Source of the DNA: Termitomyces sp. T153
Taxonomy: Eukaryota; Basidiomycota; Agaricomycetes; Agaricales; Lyophyllaceae
Assembly: GCA_018296165.2 (NCBI GenBank)
Contig: JACKQL020000094.1
Coordinates: 62,001-126,000, forward strand
Direction of reading: 5' to 3'
DNA: 64,000 bases
Part shown: in pieces, positions 33,857 to 47,487 of the stretch
How the letters are laid out: every line of letters begins with the position of its first letter
Numbering within the stretch: the first letter of the stretch is position 1
Position numbers and translations under genes: made by a program
The notes under the pieces: model-generated
What the model was told of the DNA's origin: nothing
The model's database searches: none
Seen by the model: the letters and a program-made list of their open reading frames with translations, nothing else

Positions 33857-36059
33857 TTACCTCCCATTCACTCTCCATTCCTCACTGCTGCTATCCAGCT
33901 TTTCTGCCACCTCCTTGTCCACACCAACAACCACATCCGCCTTGTTCGTTCTCAGACTTAATAGAGGGAACGAACCAGCAAGCGGACCTAAGCGTCGTGT
34001 CAATCAGTGAGTGAAAGGAAGACAAGTAACACACCAATAGCTGCTTCAAATGGCGTCCAGGTTGGCCATCGGACATCGCCAACAAGCCTAAAGACAGCTA
34101 AAGCGTTCATTCTTACATAATGGTTGAAATGAGAATACCCACTTTCGGTAGCTAGCAAAGAAAGTTAGCAATGAAGGAGTTTCGCTTTCAGAAGTGGTCA
34201 ACTTACTTGAGATCGCCCTTATTGAATAGCGGTCAGTCAAGCTCTTGTGAATGAGGAGGAAGAATACCTTGAAAATCACTAGATCGCTCTTCTTCAGACT
34301 CTCAAACAACTCGGGCGCGTGAAATTCCATGCTCCAATAAGGCCAAGGTGACGTCCAGAATTCTGCAGCAGGTGCATGACTCCCAAGTGGGGTATCGGAT
34401 GGAACCGATAGATTGAATATACCTTGCTCCACATATTGCTCCCAGCGGGTAACCATGCGTGTGATATGCTCTAAAGGAGGAGTCGAAGTATCCCCTACGG
34501 GTGTGGGGAAGAAGGATGGATCCAGTAGAGAGGTAAATACATGCTGAAAGTCAGGTGGAGTGACATCGGAAACAAACCAAGGAATGAGTTTGGGACTTGG
34601 GTGAAGATGTATCACGAAGCTAAGAGAATGAGGAAGGTTTTCATGACTGACTGGAAATATACTGTCGCAACGTATGGTGTATAAGTGACTAAGAAATCCG
34701 CAAAAACAAGGTCTGTAAACAACTAGATAGTAGATTAGGTGAATCGGGGTGAGAGGGTTATGGATGACTTACTTCAAACCCAGCTACATGGATGATTGAT
34801 TGATAAGTCGATATGAACTCGCATCACTTCAACAAAAAGAAACAAGAACTTACAATTGTCGAGGACAAAATCGACGCGACCAGCTTCCAAAAATGATAGA
34901 TATCGCCACAGCTGTTCTTGGTCATCTTTCAGTATGAACTGCTGTCTCGCGACTTGGGCGTCTTTTCCTACAACTTGTAAATGTTCGATGTCAGTGGCTG
35001 ACATATGGGTAAGAAGTGATAAATCCTGTGTCCAAATATATGTTATCTCGTCACCAGAACACCAATGGCCTAATCTCACAACTTACAGTGGCGTTTCCCC
35101 TTTAGAAAAACATTGAACCTTGAAAACATTGCATCATGAAAGGATTACATACCAAAGGCACATTTGGAGCATTTCACGGAATAGGATTCCAAGCTTCTCC
35201 TTATCTAAAGCACCTTTCTCGGATTCTAGCTCATACATACTCGCAGCAATCTCTAGATGAAGATATTACAGCTGACGGTATGGATCGCAATAAGAAACGC
35301 ACGCCTGATAGATGTCCCCGACTGTGAAAACGTAGACAGTTTCTGGGACAGGAAAGGATCGAAAGTGTTCCAGTAGGTAGTAATGCTACAATGAGCACGT
35401 ATGAGACGATAGCTTTCGCTTGCTTCAGTGCCAAAAAATAGTAGAAGCTGATCTCAGAGCTCACAGATAACATCTATGCGATGTAAAATTGACAATGAAA
35501 GCTTCATGCCCAAATGTAACTCACTCTGCATATAACCAGGGAGCAGTGAACCAGGTGTTTTTATTGAGTCCGGCCAGTCGATCCAGTTCTCGATTGTAGA
35601 CCTCTACCCCGGGCTCGCCGTCATCTGGAATAGGCCTAGGATAAATGATAAACAATCAGTGGAAAAAATCGAGATGGATACTTACTCTAGTGGGTGATCT
35701 CGACCCATCTGGTATTTGAGCTTGCCGAGCTTCTCAATGATGACCTTGCCTTCTTCGATCTTCCCATCAAATGTGATTTGGTCTGCTCGGTCTTTCTGCG
35801 ACTCCAACGAAAAAGTATGGCAGTCCCTATATAACTGATCTATTACACCAGTGATGATGATAGGCCACCGTTTGGCCACCGTAACATATCTTGAGATGTT
35901 TGTCAGGATCTAGTAACCATAATCATCTCATGTCAAAACGACGTACGAGAAACTGGGGAAGATTCTTGTCAGGACACATGTAGAATTCAGCTCTCAGACA
36001 TACCCTGATTTGTCGGTAGGGTCATATGGAGGGTATGGGGAAGCAAAGAGACTCGTCAT
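33857..36059 (-). CDS. ARMT1: Damage-control phosphatase ARMT1-like (DUF89)
   Basis: Metal-dependent phosphatase that clears damaged or excess sugar phosphates. Start MTSLFASPYPPYDPTDKSG at 36059, joined after an intron (acceptor just before ATATGTTACG near 35889) to YVTVAKRWPIIITGVIDQL. This matches the family opening where a Gly-aromatic turn leads into KRWP-IITG-ID. Further family text: GKIEEGKVIIEKLGKLKYQMGRDHPLEPIPDDGEP; WFSAPWLYAE-like sequence near 35.5 kb; VDFVLDNCKF (metal-binding Asp-Asn); PWFVSDVTPPDF; AAEFWTSPWPYWSM; ELFESLKKSDLVIFK then GDLNYRKLTGDVRWP (signature); and a short end VNGR before the TAA at 33857. Eight or more exons. Opposite in direction to the hypothetical gene at 36251. 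Confidence 0.88.
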
Positions 36060-36250
36060 GGCTTGTCGGAAGTGGTTGAAGGTCCCATCTTACATCTTGA
36101 TCCAATGATTTCATAATCAATATTACTAATCAATCCCTGGATCACATGAGAGTCACGAGGGACGCGATTGTTTCAAGGACCTCGCTCCTCCCTTAGCTTG
36201 GATATTGACTTGGATATTGTATTGTTCCAGTTAACGTTCCGACGCCGTAC
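36060..36250. promoter_or_regulatory. Divergent promoter between ARMT1-like gene and the 36251 gene
   Basis: 191 bp separate the two start codons, so the genes probably share promoter sequence. No specific element identified. Confidence 0.45.
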
Positions 36251-38114
36251 ATGCCAACCCACGGTGGCGGGTCTGCAGAATTTCGGAGAAGTTCTGATGC
36301 GCTCGTTACCCTTCGCACCCATCCTAAATCCGCTCTGAGTACGGAACTACAACGCGTGTCTCATCTCTTTCAGGGCACCTCTTCAATATCGGAACCCGAA
36401 TTTGTCATCAACTGTAAAAGCGTGATGAATCTGCTACATTACTCCCGTGCAGAGGCGGTGGAGGCTCATAATCTGACACTGGTATGTCGTGTCTGAGTTC
36501 CATTTTTTTTAGCCCTTTGAATGATTTCCATGCAGCTCGTAGAAGTAATCGAGGTGAGTACTTTTTGTTTTCTTGGTGTGACCGAGTTTACACCAGTGGT
36601 CCAGAACGCGATTTTCACTTTCGTACTTCGTATCTTGCCGTTGGTGTTTCGGGAACTTATCGCGCCGACAACCCTCCTTCATCCTATCAGCCCGCCAATG
36701 ATACTTTCTCTCTTAGAAGCTGTTGATGAGCATGTCAATCAGTATGGTGATTATATGTTGCAACGTAGGTCACCTCTGATCATACAGCAGCCAATACACA
36801 TGGCTAACCTTTTCAGTCCGGATGGCTGCTGCCCGTCTCTTGTTACAAGACAACGAGGACGTAGCACTCGCATTATCAATGTGTCGAATGCTTCCTAGAA
36901 TCCAACCAAATACCAGGTGGCAGCTCATGATGAACCCTATCAAGGCCAATCCTGTCTCGAACCTCCACGGCTCTATCTCTCTGCCAGAAATCCGTGCCCC
37001 TGTTCTCCCCGAGTCACCGGTAATGTCGCAAGATGGTACTTCATTATTTGGGTCCCCGATTCCTAGCCTCTCTTCGCTCTTGAACTGTAATACTCCCTCG
37101 TCTGCCTCTTTGCCCAGAATATACCACCAATACGATCCAAACCATGCAAATATTATCACAGAGTCCGTTTCACAACCCATCTTGCCTGTGACTACTGGCC
37201 ATTCTCTGGTTCACTCTCTAAGCGCGCCGAATCTACAGATCGTTCCCACTCCTGCCCCTCCCAATGAATCTGCGTCTGCTATCATTACTTCCATTGTCGC
37301 GTCTGAAGGAATTTTCTTCAAATCGGACTCCCTAGCGAGAGAAATCTTATTTCCTTCATCTGACCGAAGCGCCGATGATCAGCAAACTATTGCTCAAGAT
37401 GACAAGAATGTTCTGCCTGATATTCATGTTGAGGTAGCTCTTGCAGAAGACCTCATCTTACCCTCAAGCGACGGTATTCCTTTCCCGCCAATGTCACCCT
37501 TTACCTCTCAGGATGACCTTACAAAGTTGATTGCCTGCCCTGACGTTGGTGAAGAGCCTCCTTTGCCACCTCTTTTCAATCCCAACCCAGACGCTGACTT
37601 CTCTCTCTCCATTGGACCTCCTCCTGAAGTTGATCTCTCTGCTTCTAGACCTAGTTCTGAATATATACCTCTGTCGCCTCTGTCCAACCAGGTATCAAGC
37701 CCTCTCTCATCTCCTCCAAAGATCATCGTTGAAGAGGATAACGACGTCTTCCGTAACACTTTCGAAATTGAAGTCCAGAAACGGCCTCCGTCTCCTTACA
37801 ATAAACGCCTACGAAGCGCATCAAATAACCCTCAGCCAACAATGAGACGTGCTGAGCCAAGTAAGCGAGCTGTCTCAACCTCTGCTCGCAAAGCACAATT
37901 AGATCCTGATTTGGCTGCTCTGACACTTCCACCACCTCCAAACCCTAAAGCCGTTGTCCCGACAATCGCTCCACGTAGGACGACACGCGCAAAGAGGCCC
38001 CAAACTCCATCTTTAACAAGACGGAACAACCCGATAGTGATTGACGATGACGATGAACCAGCTCATCCAAGGCAACGAACTAGGAGCGCATCGGTGAACA
38101 AGGAGAATGAGTAG
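36251..38114 (+). CDS. Hypothetical disordered protein with SUMO-interaction-like motif and KEN box
   Basis: Not recognised. Start MPTHGGGSAEFRRSSDALVTLRTHPKS at 36251. The N-terminal about 200 residues are helical (LSTELQRVSHLFQG, FVINCKSVMNLLHYSRAEAVEAHNL, VQNAIFTFVLRILPLVFRELI, MILSLLEAVDEHVNQYGDYMLQ). They are split by two introns (about 36482-36535, and about 36763-36816 before RMAAARLLLQDNEDVALALSMCRML). The remaining about 400 residues look disordered: rich in Ser and Pro, with many S-P/T-P steps (KRPPSPYNKRLR, KRPQTPSLTRRN). The extreme C-terminus has PIVIDDDDE (DNA 38029-38060), an excellent SUMO-interaction motif by pattern, and ends VNKENE, containing KEN, an APC/C degron pattern. 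This suggests a nuclear, cell-cycle-regulated protein; that is inference from motifs only. Confidence 0.7.
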
Positions 38115-38251
38115 AGGAGGCTTGTGTATATATATCTTATCCAGCAGCATAGTTGTGTGCATTCTGCCTTCATTCGTTTGATAGTACCGTAATACTTAGT
38201 GGTATCCGAAATAGCAAATTCTAGCGAGGTCGTTATTGTCTGTATTGACAA

Positions 38252-38677
38252 TCAAGCGCTTTGAGCTTTTGCAAGGTATTCTTCGTATTGCGCAGGTGTG
38301 AAGGTTTTCTGAGATACAGATTGTTAGAAAAGATGTAAATGACGCTAGATTGGTCAAAACCTGGGAAAATGCATGCATCTGAGAAATTTCTCCCTTCAAC
38401 AGTTCATTGACTGTAGCCCTCGAACGTGAGTGGACTTGAATGAGGAAGGACAGTGTACACACTTATGCGATGTTTCTTCAATGTCGACAACCCTTCGAAA
38501 GCCTGCAAATGTTCACTTCCAATTCTGATCTATTGATTAGGTGCACGAGCCCACCTCGCTGACAATTGTCACCGCGTAATTTTCCCCGCAGCCACTAGAC
38601 TGATCTTGAATCTCAAGATATCTCACCGGAAAGGCTTTTCGTATTGAAGCTTCTAGGTCGGCAGTATTAACGGGCAT
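38252..38677 (-). CDS. BOL2: BolA-like protein, BOLA2/Fra2 type
   Basis: Small partner of monothiol glutaredoxins in Fe-S trafficking and iron sensing. Start MPVNTADLEASIRKAFPVRYLEIQDQSSGCGENYAV at 38677, spliced to AFEGLSTLKKHRI, then VNELLKGEISQMHAFSQ, then KTFTPAQYEEYLAKAQSA before the TGA at 38252. Each piece aligns with the BolA fold; HAFSQKT-TP-Q contains the conserved histidine that binds the shared cluster. About 85 residues, the normal size for the cytosolic BOLA2-type protein, with no mitochondrial presequence. An in-frame extension upstream to 38929 reads through the promoter and I reject it. The next gene upstream runs in the opposite direction. Confidence 0.88.
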
Positions 38678-38849
38678 CGCAGGGGCCTCAACGGCAGTGA
38701 TCAAAATATAAGAAAGATAAACAGCGACTGATGATTGTTGAACGTTGAATGTTGGAGGTCTGAGGGGTGAATTGGTTGATCTGATAAGATTATGGTAATG
38801 CGCTAGAATCTGATCAGATGGCATTTTATGTCTTGTTCCACACGCAACC
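38678..38849. promoter_or_regulatory. Divergent promoter between BolA-like and amidohydrolase genes
   Basis: 172 bp between start codons in opposite directions; shared regulation is likely by position alone. Confidence 0.45.
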
Positions 38850-40440
38850 ATGACGATGTCAATGCCATATGCTTCCAACGTTCTCCAGAAGCTCCATGCA
38901 GTTGCTTTCACGTATCCTGCAATCGACAATCATGCTCATGCTCTTCTACGTCCTGAAAACCGTACTGATATCCCCTTTGAGGGCCTTGTCTCCCATTTAC
39001 AAGGTGAAGCTCTCTTGAAAGACGCACCCCATACATTGGCCTGTCACCGTGCGACGCAACAATTATCAAATTTGTATGGGCTTGCGGAAGGATCGTCTTG
39101 GGAAGAAGTCAAAGCCAACCATATGACCACTGATTACACTGATCTATGCAGCCGCTCTTTCGTATCCTCAGGCATTCAGTGCATTCTTCTTGATGATGGC
39201 TTGGGTATCAGAGAGATGTTACAGGACATACCGTGGCATGATCAGTTCACACAGAGCCCAACGAGACGGGTGATTAGAATTGAAGCTGTCGTCGAGGTAC
39301 GAGGGCGGTCAACCCTTGTAGAAGCTATATTTACCTTCAATCTGTGCAACAAAGGATATCCTTAGGAAGAAAGTGTTCGCAAACTACAGAGACCCTAAAT
39401 CCGCCCTTATCACATTCACGGAAGAACTGAAGGAATACCTAGCCGACCACACACGAAATGGACACGCGGTAGCCTTTAAAACAGTCGTGTGTTATCGCAC
39501 AGGACTAGCTGTTCCGCCGAAGCCATTAGATCTGGAGTCAATGGAACTTCTGTCCGCATTTTCTAGATTTTACAGCGAGCATAAAGACTTGCCGAAAATC
39601 CGATTACAGGAAAAAGTGCTTAACGATTATGTTGTTCACTTAGCTATGGATCTTAGTGCCGTCTATGACATACCAAGTGAGCGCTTGTCTGACCGCACAT
39701 TCAGCTGCATTGTTTGACGCATCCATGGACAACATACAGTCCAGTTCCATACTGGTCTTGGAGACAATGATCTACTGCTTGATTTGGCATCCCCCAAACA
39801 CTTACAACCGCTCATCAAGGCGTATCCAAAGACGAAAATAGTTCTACTTCACGCCTCCTATCCGTACACACGAGAGGCGGGGTATCTTACTGCAATTCAC
39901 CCCAATGTATATCTAGACTTTGGTGAAGTAAGGGCCAACACGAAGACACATTTACAATTTGACACAATCATTGCAGATTGTTCCCTATGTCTCGAGATGT
40001 GGGCAGCGTGCGATCATTGAACAGATCTTGGAGTTGGCACCTACAAATAAAATCATGTGGTCCAGTATGTATACGCCGTTCTGCATCTCCCAACCGCTTA
40101 ATGCGTCTGCTCCTTGCTAGGTGATGGTCACATCCGGCCCGAGTCATATTATCTTGGTTCAATACAGGCTCGGGAAGCTTTATATGAGGTAGGCACCAGC
40201 TTCAGCTGTACCTTAGCACGACATTTTGCTTTTAATATGGACTACTTGCAGGTTCTCAGCAATATTGTCCGCGCCGGAGAGCTTTCTGAAGCGGTCGCAA
40301 TTGACATCGTTCAGAAGGCCCTATTTCACAACGCTAACAGGCTTTACAAATTGAATTTGCAGCCTAAAGTGGCAGTAAGCCCAGAATATTCATCAATTTG
40401 TCAACTGATTGTATGTATCGCTTCATGTTATGCAATATAG
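38850..40440 (+). CDS. Amidohydrolase-fold protein, like the N-terminal half of FluG
   Basis: Start MTMSMPYASNVLQKLHAVAFTYPAIDNHAHALL at 38850. IDNHAHALL is the metal-binding HxH strand of the amidohydrolase fold. Next come SWEEVKANHMTTDYTDLCSRSF, IQCILLDDGLG, an intron, then FANYRDPKSALITFTEELKEYL, VAFKTVVCYRTGL, IQFHTGLGDNDLLLDLASPKHLQPLIKAYPKTKIVLLHASYPYTREAGYL, VYLDFGEV, and after an intron PYVSRCGQRAIIEQILELAPTNKIMWSSDGH (metal-binding Asp), then REALYEVLSNIVRAGELSEAVAIDIVQKALFHNANRLYKL. This is the whole hydrolase domain of FluG-like proteins; the glutamine synthetase-like half is absent. The end after LNLQPKV is uncertain: the frame stays open to the TAG at 40440. The substrate is unknown. 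Confidence 0.8.
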
Positions 40441-40750
40441 GATGCACATGATAAGAACAGGAGTCGAAACACCTCTTTTTGACTACTTGGGATTTCTGAC
40501 TGGTTCGTGCCGAATCTGCTGTTGGGCCTTCCCAGCTCAGAATCATTTTAGTACATCAGTATTATTTGTGATTCTTTCAATCATGACTTGCTTCATAGCT
40601 TTGAATGCTTAAACAATTGACATGAAGACACAGATATACAGACCCAACGATACTTTAGATTATAAGGATACACACAAGCACTCTGTCTATAGTCCGCAAG
40701 TCTTGCATTTTCTTCTATCAATTCCTGTTTCTTTCCCGTTCCAACCAACT
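40441..40750. other. Convergent intergenic region
   Basis: 310 bp between two converging genes. Presumed 3' ends of both transcripts; no gene recognised. Confidence 0.5.
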
Positions 40751-42305
<1,555 letters not shown>

Positions 42306-42510
42306 GATGGCGACGAGAAGGACAGAAGGCTCAAGATTGAGCTGTATAAAAGAACAGAGCTCCTGAGGTGGAAGTCGGGATCTAAAGATGAATCAATCCG
42401 ATAACTGTTGAAAATTATGCCGACAAATCCGAGCCGGACGTGTCCGGTCCGGTTTCTCAGGCTCGGTTTGTCTCGTCTTCGACTCGTCGTTGAGGGCGCT
42501 GTTCTGTGCC
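42306..42510. promoter_or_regulatory. Divergent promoter between ADE12 and COX16
   Basis: 205 bp between two start codons in opposite directions. Shared control of purine synthesis and mitochondrial assembly genes is possible but rests only on spacing. Confidence 0.45.
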
Positions 42511-42980
42511 ATGGCTGTATTTCCTTCAAAGCCATGGAGGGACACGCCACTGAATAAGACAGTCAAGAAGTACCCGGCTTTGTTTGGCGTGCCGTTTGTA
42601 TTGATCATCGTTGCTGCGTCGTATGGCCTCAGCACATTTACCCAGACACGATACGACCTCCACGACCAGAAGGTGAAGCAGGTGTGTGTTGACTCGAACT
42701 GCATTGAGAAGTAACTCAGAACATGTGATGGTAGTTGACCAAGGAACAAGAGTTGAATTTAGATAGAAACAGGAAAAAGTTTGACATTCGGGAAGAATAT
42801 TTCGTGAGTGGGATTGTTCAATTCTCTTAAACAGGGATTTCATCTGGTGCATACTAGCGCCTCAATGCTGTTGCGGAAGATAGCTGGGAGCCCAAGAGAA
42901 TCCCGCGGCCCAAGGGCCTTCCTGAGTGGGGTGTGCCTCCACCAGAACCTCCTCCCAAAGAGAACGAGTCGGACTCGTAA
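42511..42980 (+). CDS. COX16: Cytochrome c oxidase assembly protein COX16
   Basis: Small inner-membrane protein needed for assembly of complex IV. Start MAVFPSKPWRDTPLNKTVKKYP at 42511 (the frame is open upstream but has no ATG there). The single membrane span is ALFGVPFVLIIVAASYGLSTF, followed by TRYDLHDQKVKQ. After an intron the sequence continues LTKEQELNLDRNRKKFDIREEYF, and after another, RLNAVAEDSWEPKRIPRPKGLPEWG, with a Pro-rich end before the TAA at 42980. TRYDLHD and EDWE-KRIPRP-like segments are the conserved COX16 core. Confidence 0.93.
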
Positions 42981-43241
42981 CGTTGTACTTGTATAAACGC
43001 ATCCATATTCTTAATTTAATCTCATCTCGACGGGCCGTAATGTCATGCTCATGAATAATGTAAATCATTGTTGAAAGTCATCTTGACGGGGGCAGGCCAT
43101 CCATGGAGATTTTGTGCGAACATAAACGTCGAAAGCTCGAGTCGCCAACGTGAAGAGTAGGGTCATGCAAATCAAATTCGGATATGTGATTTAACCCCGT
43201 CTATTGCTTGCAACATGCTCTTCATCCTGTACAGATACGCT

Positions 43242-43517
43242 CTAATGCAGGGATTCCTTGGCAATCTGGGCGGCGTAGGGGTTACGGGGATCATTGCGCC
43301 ATTCGGGGGCTAAAGAAGGAAAAGTTAGCAGACGTAGGTGTCTTAAACGAAAAGTAGACGTACATCTCACGCCGCTCTCTTGGACCTTGTTGACAAGGTA
43401 AAGGGTGATAGAGCCCGCAATCAAGAAGGGCCACAAGGGCTTCACGACCTGCACCAAGCATAGTAAGAGTGTGTTCAAAGAGACACCGTAAAATTGAAAC
43501 TTGCGGGTGTAGGCCAT
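43242..43517 (-). CDS. ATP18: Mitochondrial F1Fo ATP synthase subunit i/j (ATP18)
   Basis: A protein of about 56 residues in three exons. MAYTRK starts at 43517; exon 2 reads VVKPLWPFLIAGSITLYLVNKVQESGV (one membrane span); exon 3 reads SPEWRNDPRNPYAAQIAKESLH, with the stop at 43242. The pattern of a short N-terminus, KPLWPF-AG entering one span, then NDPRNP, is that of fungal ATP18, a peripheral-stalk/dimer-interface subunit of the membrane sector. Too small to stand out as a long ORF. Divergent with VPS11. Confidence 0.88.
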   Translation of the reverse strand: MAYTRKFQFYGVSLNTLLLCLVQVVKPLWPFLIAGSITLYLVNKVQESGVRCTSTFRLRHLRLLTFPSLAPEWRNDPRNPYAAQIAKESLH

Positions 43518-43799
43518 TTGCGGAGTCCAAGGAAAGACATTTTTATGTATCTGAAAATCTCAATGCTGAGCTGAAGAACAAAGGGCAAGCAATGCAACGT
43601 ACAGGCTCGGTTGGCGGTGGTTGTGATAGAGTCGGAAAAGACCGTTTGCAATGAACGTGTATTGACCGTGAGAGAACAATTCCTCTTTGAGATACATATA
43701 CGGATTATGCTCACCTCGCGTTGCTGCAGTTGCCTTACATTATTGACGACTTTTCGAGATCTTCAGCTGACTCAACAAACTGCCTGACGTGTGACTGAT
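43518..43799. promoter_or_regulatory. Divergent promoter between ATP18 and VPS11
   Basis: 282 bp separating two opposite start codons. No individual element identified. Confidence 0.45.
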
Positions 43800-46700
43800 A
43801 TGTCGAGCTTGGCGGCTGCAACCGCGTCTGCAACGGCTGGAGCTGGCTCGGCACCTGCAGTGAGTTCAGGTACAAACAAGATTGTCCTGTGTTGAGTATC
43901 TTACTTAGTGGAGACACTACCCTTTCTTCGACCTCGTTCCGGTAAAAGATGTACATGACCTCTCTAGTGCACCAGATATATTTAAAGTGTGTTCAGTGGA
44001 GTCGATTTATCCAGTATCCAGCTAAACTTCCCCAGGCCACCCCTGAACTGTCTACAATCGCATCCTCCTCCGTTGGTACCCTAGTTGCGGACACACATGG
44101 CAGCGTGCACATTCTCAATCGGGATTTTGAGTCAATTACAAGTTGGGTTGCCCACGTCGGTGGACGAGTGACGCAGATGGTGGGACGCAAAGGCGTTCTA
44201 GTCACCCTTGGTGTAGGTTCGCGTCCACGAATGCACATCCAATTCTTATGCATATCCAGGAAGAAGATGCGATACGCTCTCCGCTGTTAAAGATATGGGA
44301 CCTTGTAAATAGGGACAAGAAGACAGGCACACCAATGCTACTTCGCTCCGTCAAACTGTCATTGGGTAATCGCCCGCACCCTGTGAGTGATTGAACACTC
44401 GATACATCATTGCACTGAGCTTACAACAATCAGGTGTCTACGGTCGCTCTCTCCGCCTCACTAGCACACCTTGCCATCGGCCTGGGTGACGGCACGGTCA
44501 TAATCTATCGACATCTAGACCAGACACTTACCTCCTCAAACTCCCTTACTTCCCTACCAAAACCACGCATGATTAACGACTCGGCCAACGATCCCATTAC
44601 AGGTCTTGGTTTCAAAGAACCTACAGAGGATAACCCCAACTACTCCCTGTTCGTTACAACTATCAACCGTGTCCTTTCGTACCAAGTGACAGGAAAGGGA
44701 AGCGGAAGTTCACCATCCGTCGTAGACGAGATCGGATGTGGGTTGGGTTGTGCGACGATGGACTGGAAAGCACAAAATATCACGGTTGCAAGGGACGAAG
44801 CAATCTATGTTTGTAGTACCGAAGGTCGTGGCGCATGCTACGCATATGAAGGTACCCAAACATCTTTCCCTATCCTGTGTTGACTGAGATATAAACCTAG
44901 ACCACAAATCTTCGATTCACTCTCACCTAAACTATCTAGTCATCGTCTCCCCGCCCTTCATTGCAACCTCAGCATCAATGATCATCCGAAATTTTGCTGT
45001 CAAGAACACTAATTATAATGACTCTGATACCACGAAAGTCACCATTTTTGAGCCGGAGAATAAGTACGTGGCATTTTCGGGGACGTTCACACATGATGTA
45101 CGGGAGATCATTTCGCAATGGGGACAAATTTATATCTTGACTAGCGACGGGAATGTAGCCTGATTCCTCCCTTTTGCTTACTTCTTCTGACCGTCCTTCG
45201 AATAGCTTTCGTGTCTTCAGGAGAAGTCGATGGCAAGCAAACTCGATCATCTATACCGTAAATCGCTGTATGGTCTTGCGCTTAATCTAGCGAAGACGCA
45301 GCAACTGGATGAATCGAGCGTTGCAGATATCCATCGACAATACGGTGATCATCTGTATCAGAAGAGTGAATACGACAATGCTATGCAACAGTTCATCCAG
45401 ACGATTGGATTTCTCCAACCCAGCTACGTCATCCGCAAAGTATGGTTCTCCTTCAACCACATGAGGTCTGCTCAATTCTTCGTGTCTAGTTCCTCGATGC
45501 CCAACGTATTCACAACCTCGTCACTTATCTACAAGAACTCCACTCCCTCGGTCTTGCGAATTCTGATCACACGACTCTTCTTCTCAATACCTACACCAAG
45601 CTCAAGGACGTTACGCGCCTTGACAGTTTTATCAAGACTGAATCGAAACGTAATGCGGAGGATGACGATGAGCTACCATTCGACTTGGTAACAGCGATTC
45701 GCGTGTGCAGGCAGGCAGGATATTTTGAGCATGCGTCGTATTTGGCAAAGAAGTATGAAAGGCACGAGGATTATCTGAGGATACAAATTGAGGATGCTGG
45801 AAATTACCGTGACGCGCTGCAATATTTGAGGAAACTCGGGCCTGATGCTGTAAGCCACATTCTTTGTTTTTCTGCGAAATCGTCTAATCTTCGTTTCAGG
45901 CAGAGAACAACCTGGCACGATATGGCCGTGCAATGCTCGAAAATCTCCCAGAGGAGACCACCAAACTGCTCATTGACCTATGTACAAATTCAGAACCATT
46001 CACACTCGAATCCGACGTTCCCACGTCTGCTGTTGCCACACGGCAGAACCCAGCACCATCCTATTTATCATACCTAGCGTTGAATCGTAACCCAACCGTC
46101 ACGTCCACTGTTGCATCAGATATTGTCAGCCTTCCCGTATCATCCATTGCCACTGTCCGCCCCGACACGCACTCTCGCCACGAGTCCATCGTTGATCCAC
46201 CTCAGATTGCCAACCTTCCACCGCCTGAACCGACACCTACCATTCCATCACAGTCTACAACCCCCCCGCTCGTTAAACGATTATCTCCACGGATATACTT
46301 CGCACACTTCGTCGACAACATGGAACAGTTCCTCATTTTCCTCGAGACAGTTGCTCTCCGCCGTTGGGGCCAGAGTGTAGACGGCCATGGTTCTCCCAAT
46401 TCCAGCCTCGCAGTTGAATTTCCGTTCGACGAGGAGGCTGATCGGCTCGATCAGGTCGCGGTTTGGAACACATTACTCGAGTTGTACCTTACGCTGCCCT
46501 TCAAGGATTACAAAGGAACTATCCTGGTGGAAGCCACCCTGCGCAACAAAGCCATGGCGGTACTCAAGAGTATCGAGCTCCCATATGACCCGATGCACGC
46601 GCTGATCCTGTGCTCCAGTCACAGATACACAGAGGGCCTTGTCCTACTCTGGGAAAAGATGGGAATGTACGAGGACGTGCTCCGATACTGGATGGACCAA

Positions 46701-47487
46701 GATAGAGCAGGCTCGATCCCTGGTGCTTCAACACAGGTTGTGAATCATCTGAACCGATATGGACCTAAAAATCCACATCTATACCCTCTCGTACTGATAT
46801 TCTTGACTTCAACACCACGGCTGCTGGACCGGCACCGGGAAGATGTTAAATGTGTGCTTGAGCATATTGACGACGAGGGGATTCTGCCGCCTTTGAGAGT
46901 CGTGCAGGTGCTCAGCCGGAATGAGGTAGCGAGCGTGGGTCTAGTCAAAGAGTGGCTGATGGCGAGGATTAGAGATTCACAAGTTGAGATTCAGAATGTA
47001 AGTTGGCTTCAAACTTGCTTGGCCTGTTTACTGAATTATGACTGTTTTCTAAGGACAAGGAGCTCATCGACTCATATCATTTGGAAACAGCTGCAAAGCT
47101 GAAGCAAGTGGAGGAACTCTCCGATCCCGAACACCCCCGCGTCTTCCATGTCACAAGGTGTTCAGCTTGCTCAGGGCAACTTGACCTCCCCAGCGTGCAC
47201 TTTATGTGTAACCACAGCTATCATCAGCGGTAGGTAAATCTCCTGAGTTCTTACGAATGACTTGCTCACAACCTGTTAAAAGATGCCTCACTGATAACGA
47301 AACAGAGTGCCCCACCTGCGCACGGGAACACGGTGTTATTAGAGAGATCAGGAAGAACAATGAGCGTTTGGCGGACCAGCACGAGCTCTTCATATCGGAA
47401 GTTCAGGAAGCAGGCTTTAGTACGGTGGCGGCGGCGTTCGGGAGAGGGTTTTTGAACATGACACGACCACTTGATATATCTACGTAG
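43800..47487 (+). CDS. VPS11: Vacuolar protein sorting protein VPS11/PEP5 (HOPS and CORVET core subunit, RING finger)
   Basis: Core subunit of the tethering complexes HOPS and CORVET. Start MSSLAAATASATAGAGSAPA at 43800; a 57-nt intron; then WRHYPFFDLVPVKDVHDLSS. The N-terminal propeller has TLVADTHGSVHILNRDFESI, SWVAHVGGRVTQMV, LLKIWDLVNRD, LAIGLGDGTVIIYR and EAIYVCSTEGRGACYAYEG. The clathrin-repeat solenoid follows: DHLYRKSLYGLALNLAKTQQ, HRQYGDHLYQKSEYDNAMQQFIQTIG, VTAIRVCRQAGYFEHASYLAKKY, NYRDALQYLRKLGP, LLIDLCTN, MHALILCSSHRYTEGLVLLWEKMGMYEDVLRYWMD. The C-terminal RING-type finger has CSACSGQLDLP, HFMCNHSYHQRCL and ECPTC. The end is RGFLNMTRPLDIST at 47487. About ten exons, no lesion seen. 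Confidence 0.94.

Noticed and set aside
38678..38929. N-terminal extension of the BolA-like protein
   Set aside because: The in-frame extension covers the divergent promoter and the start of the opposite gene; the BolA fold begins right after the ATG at 38677.
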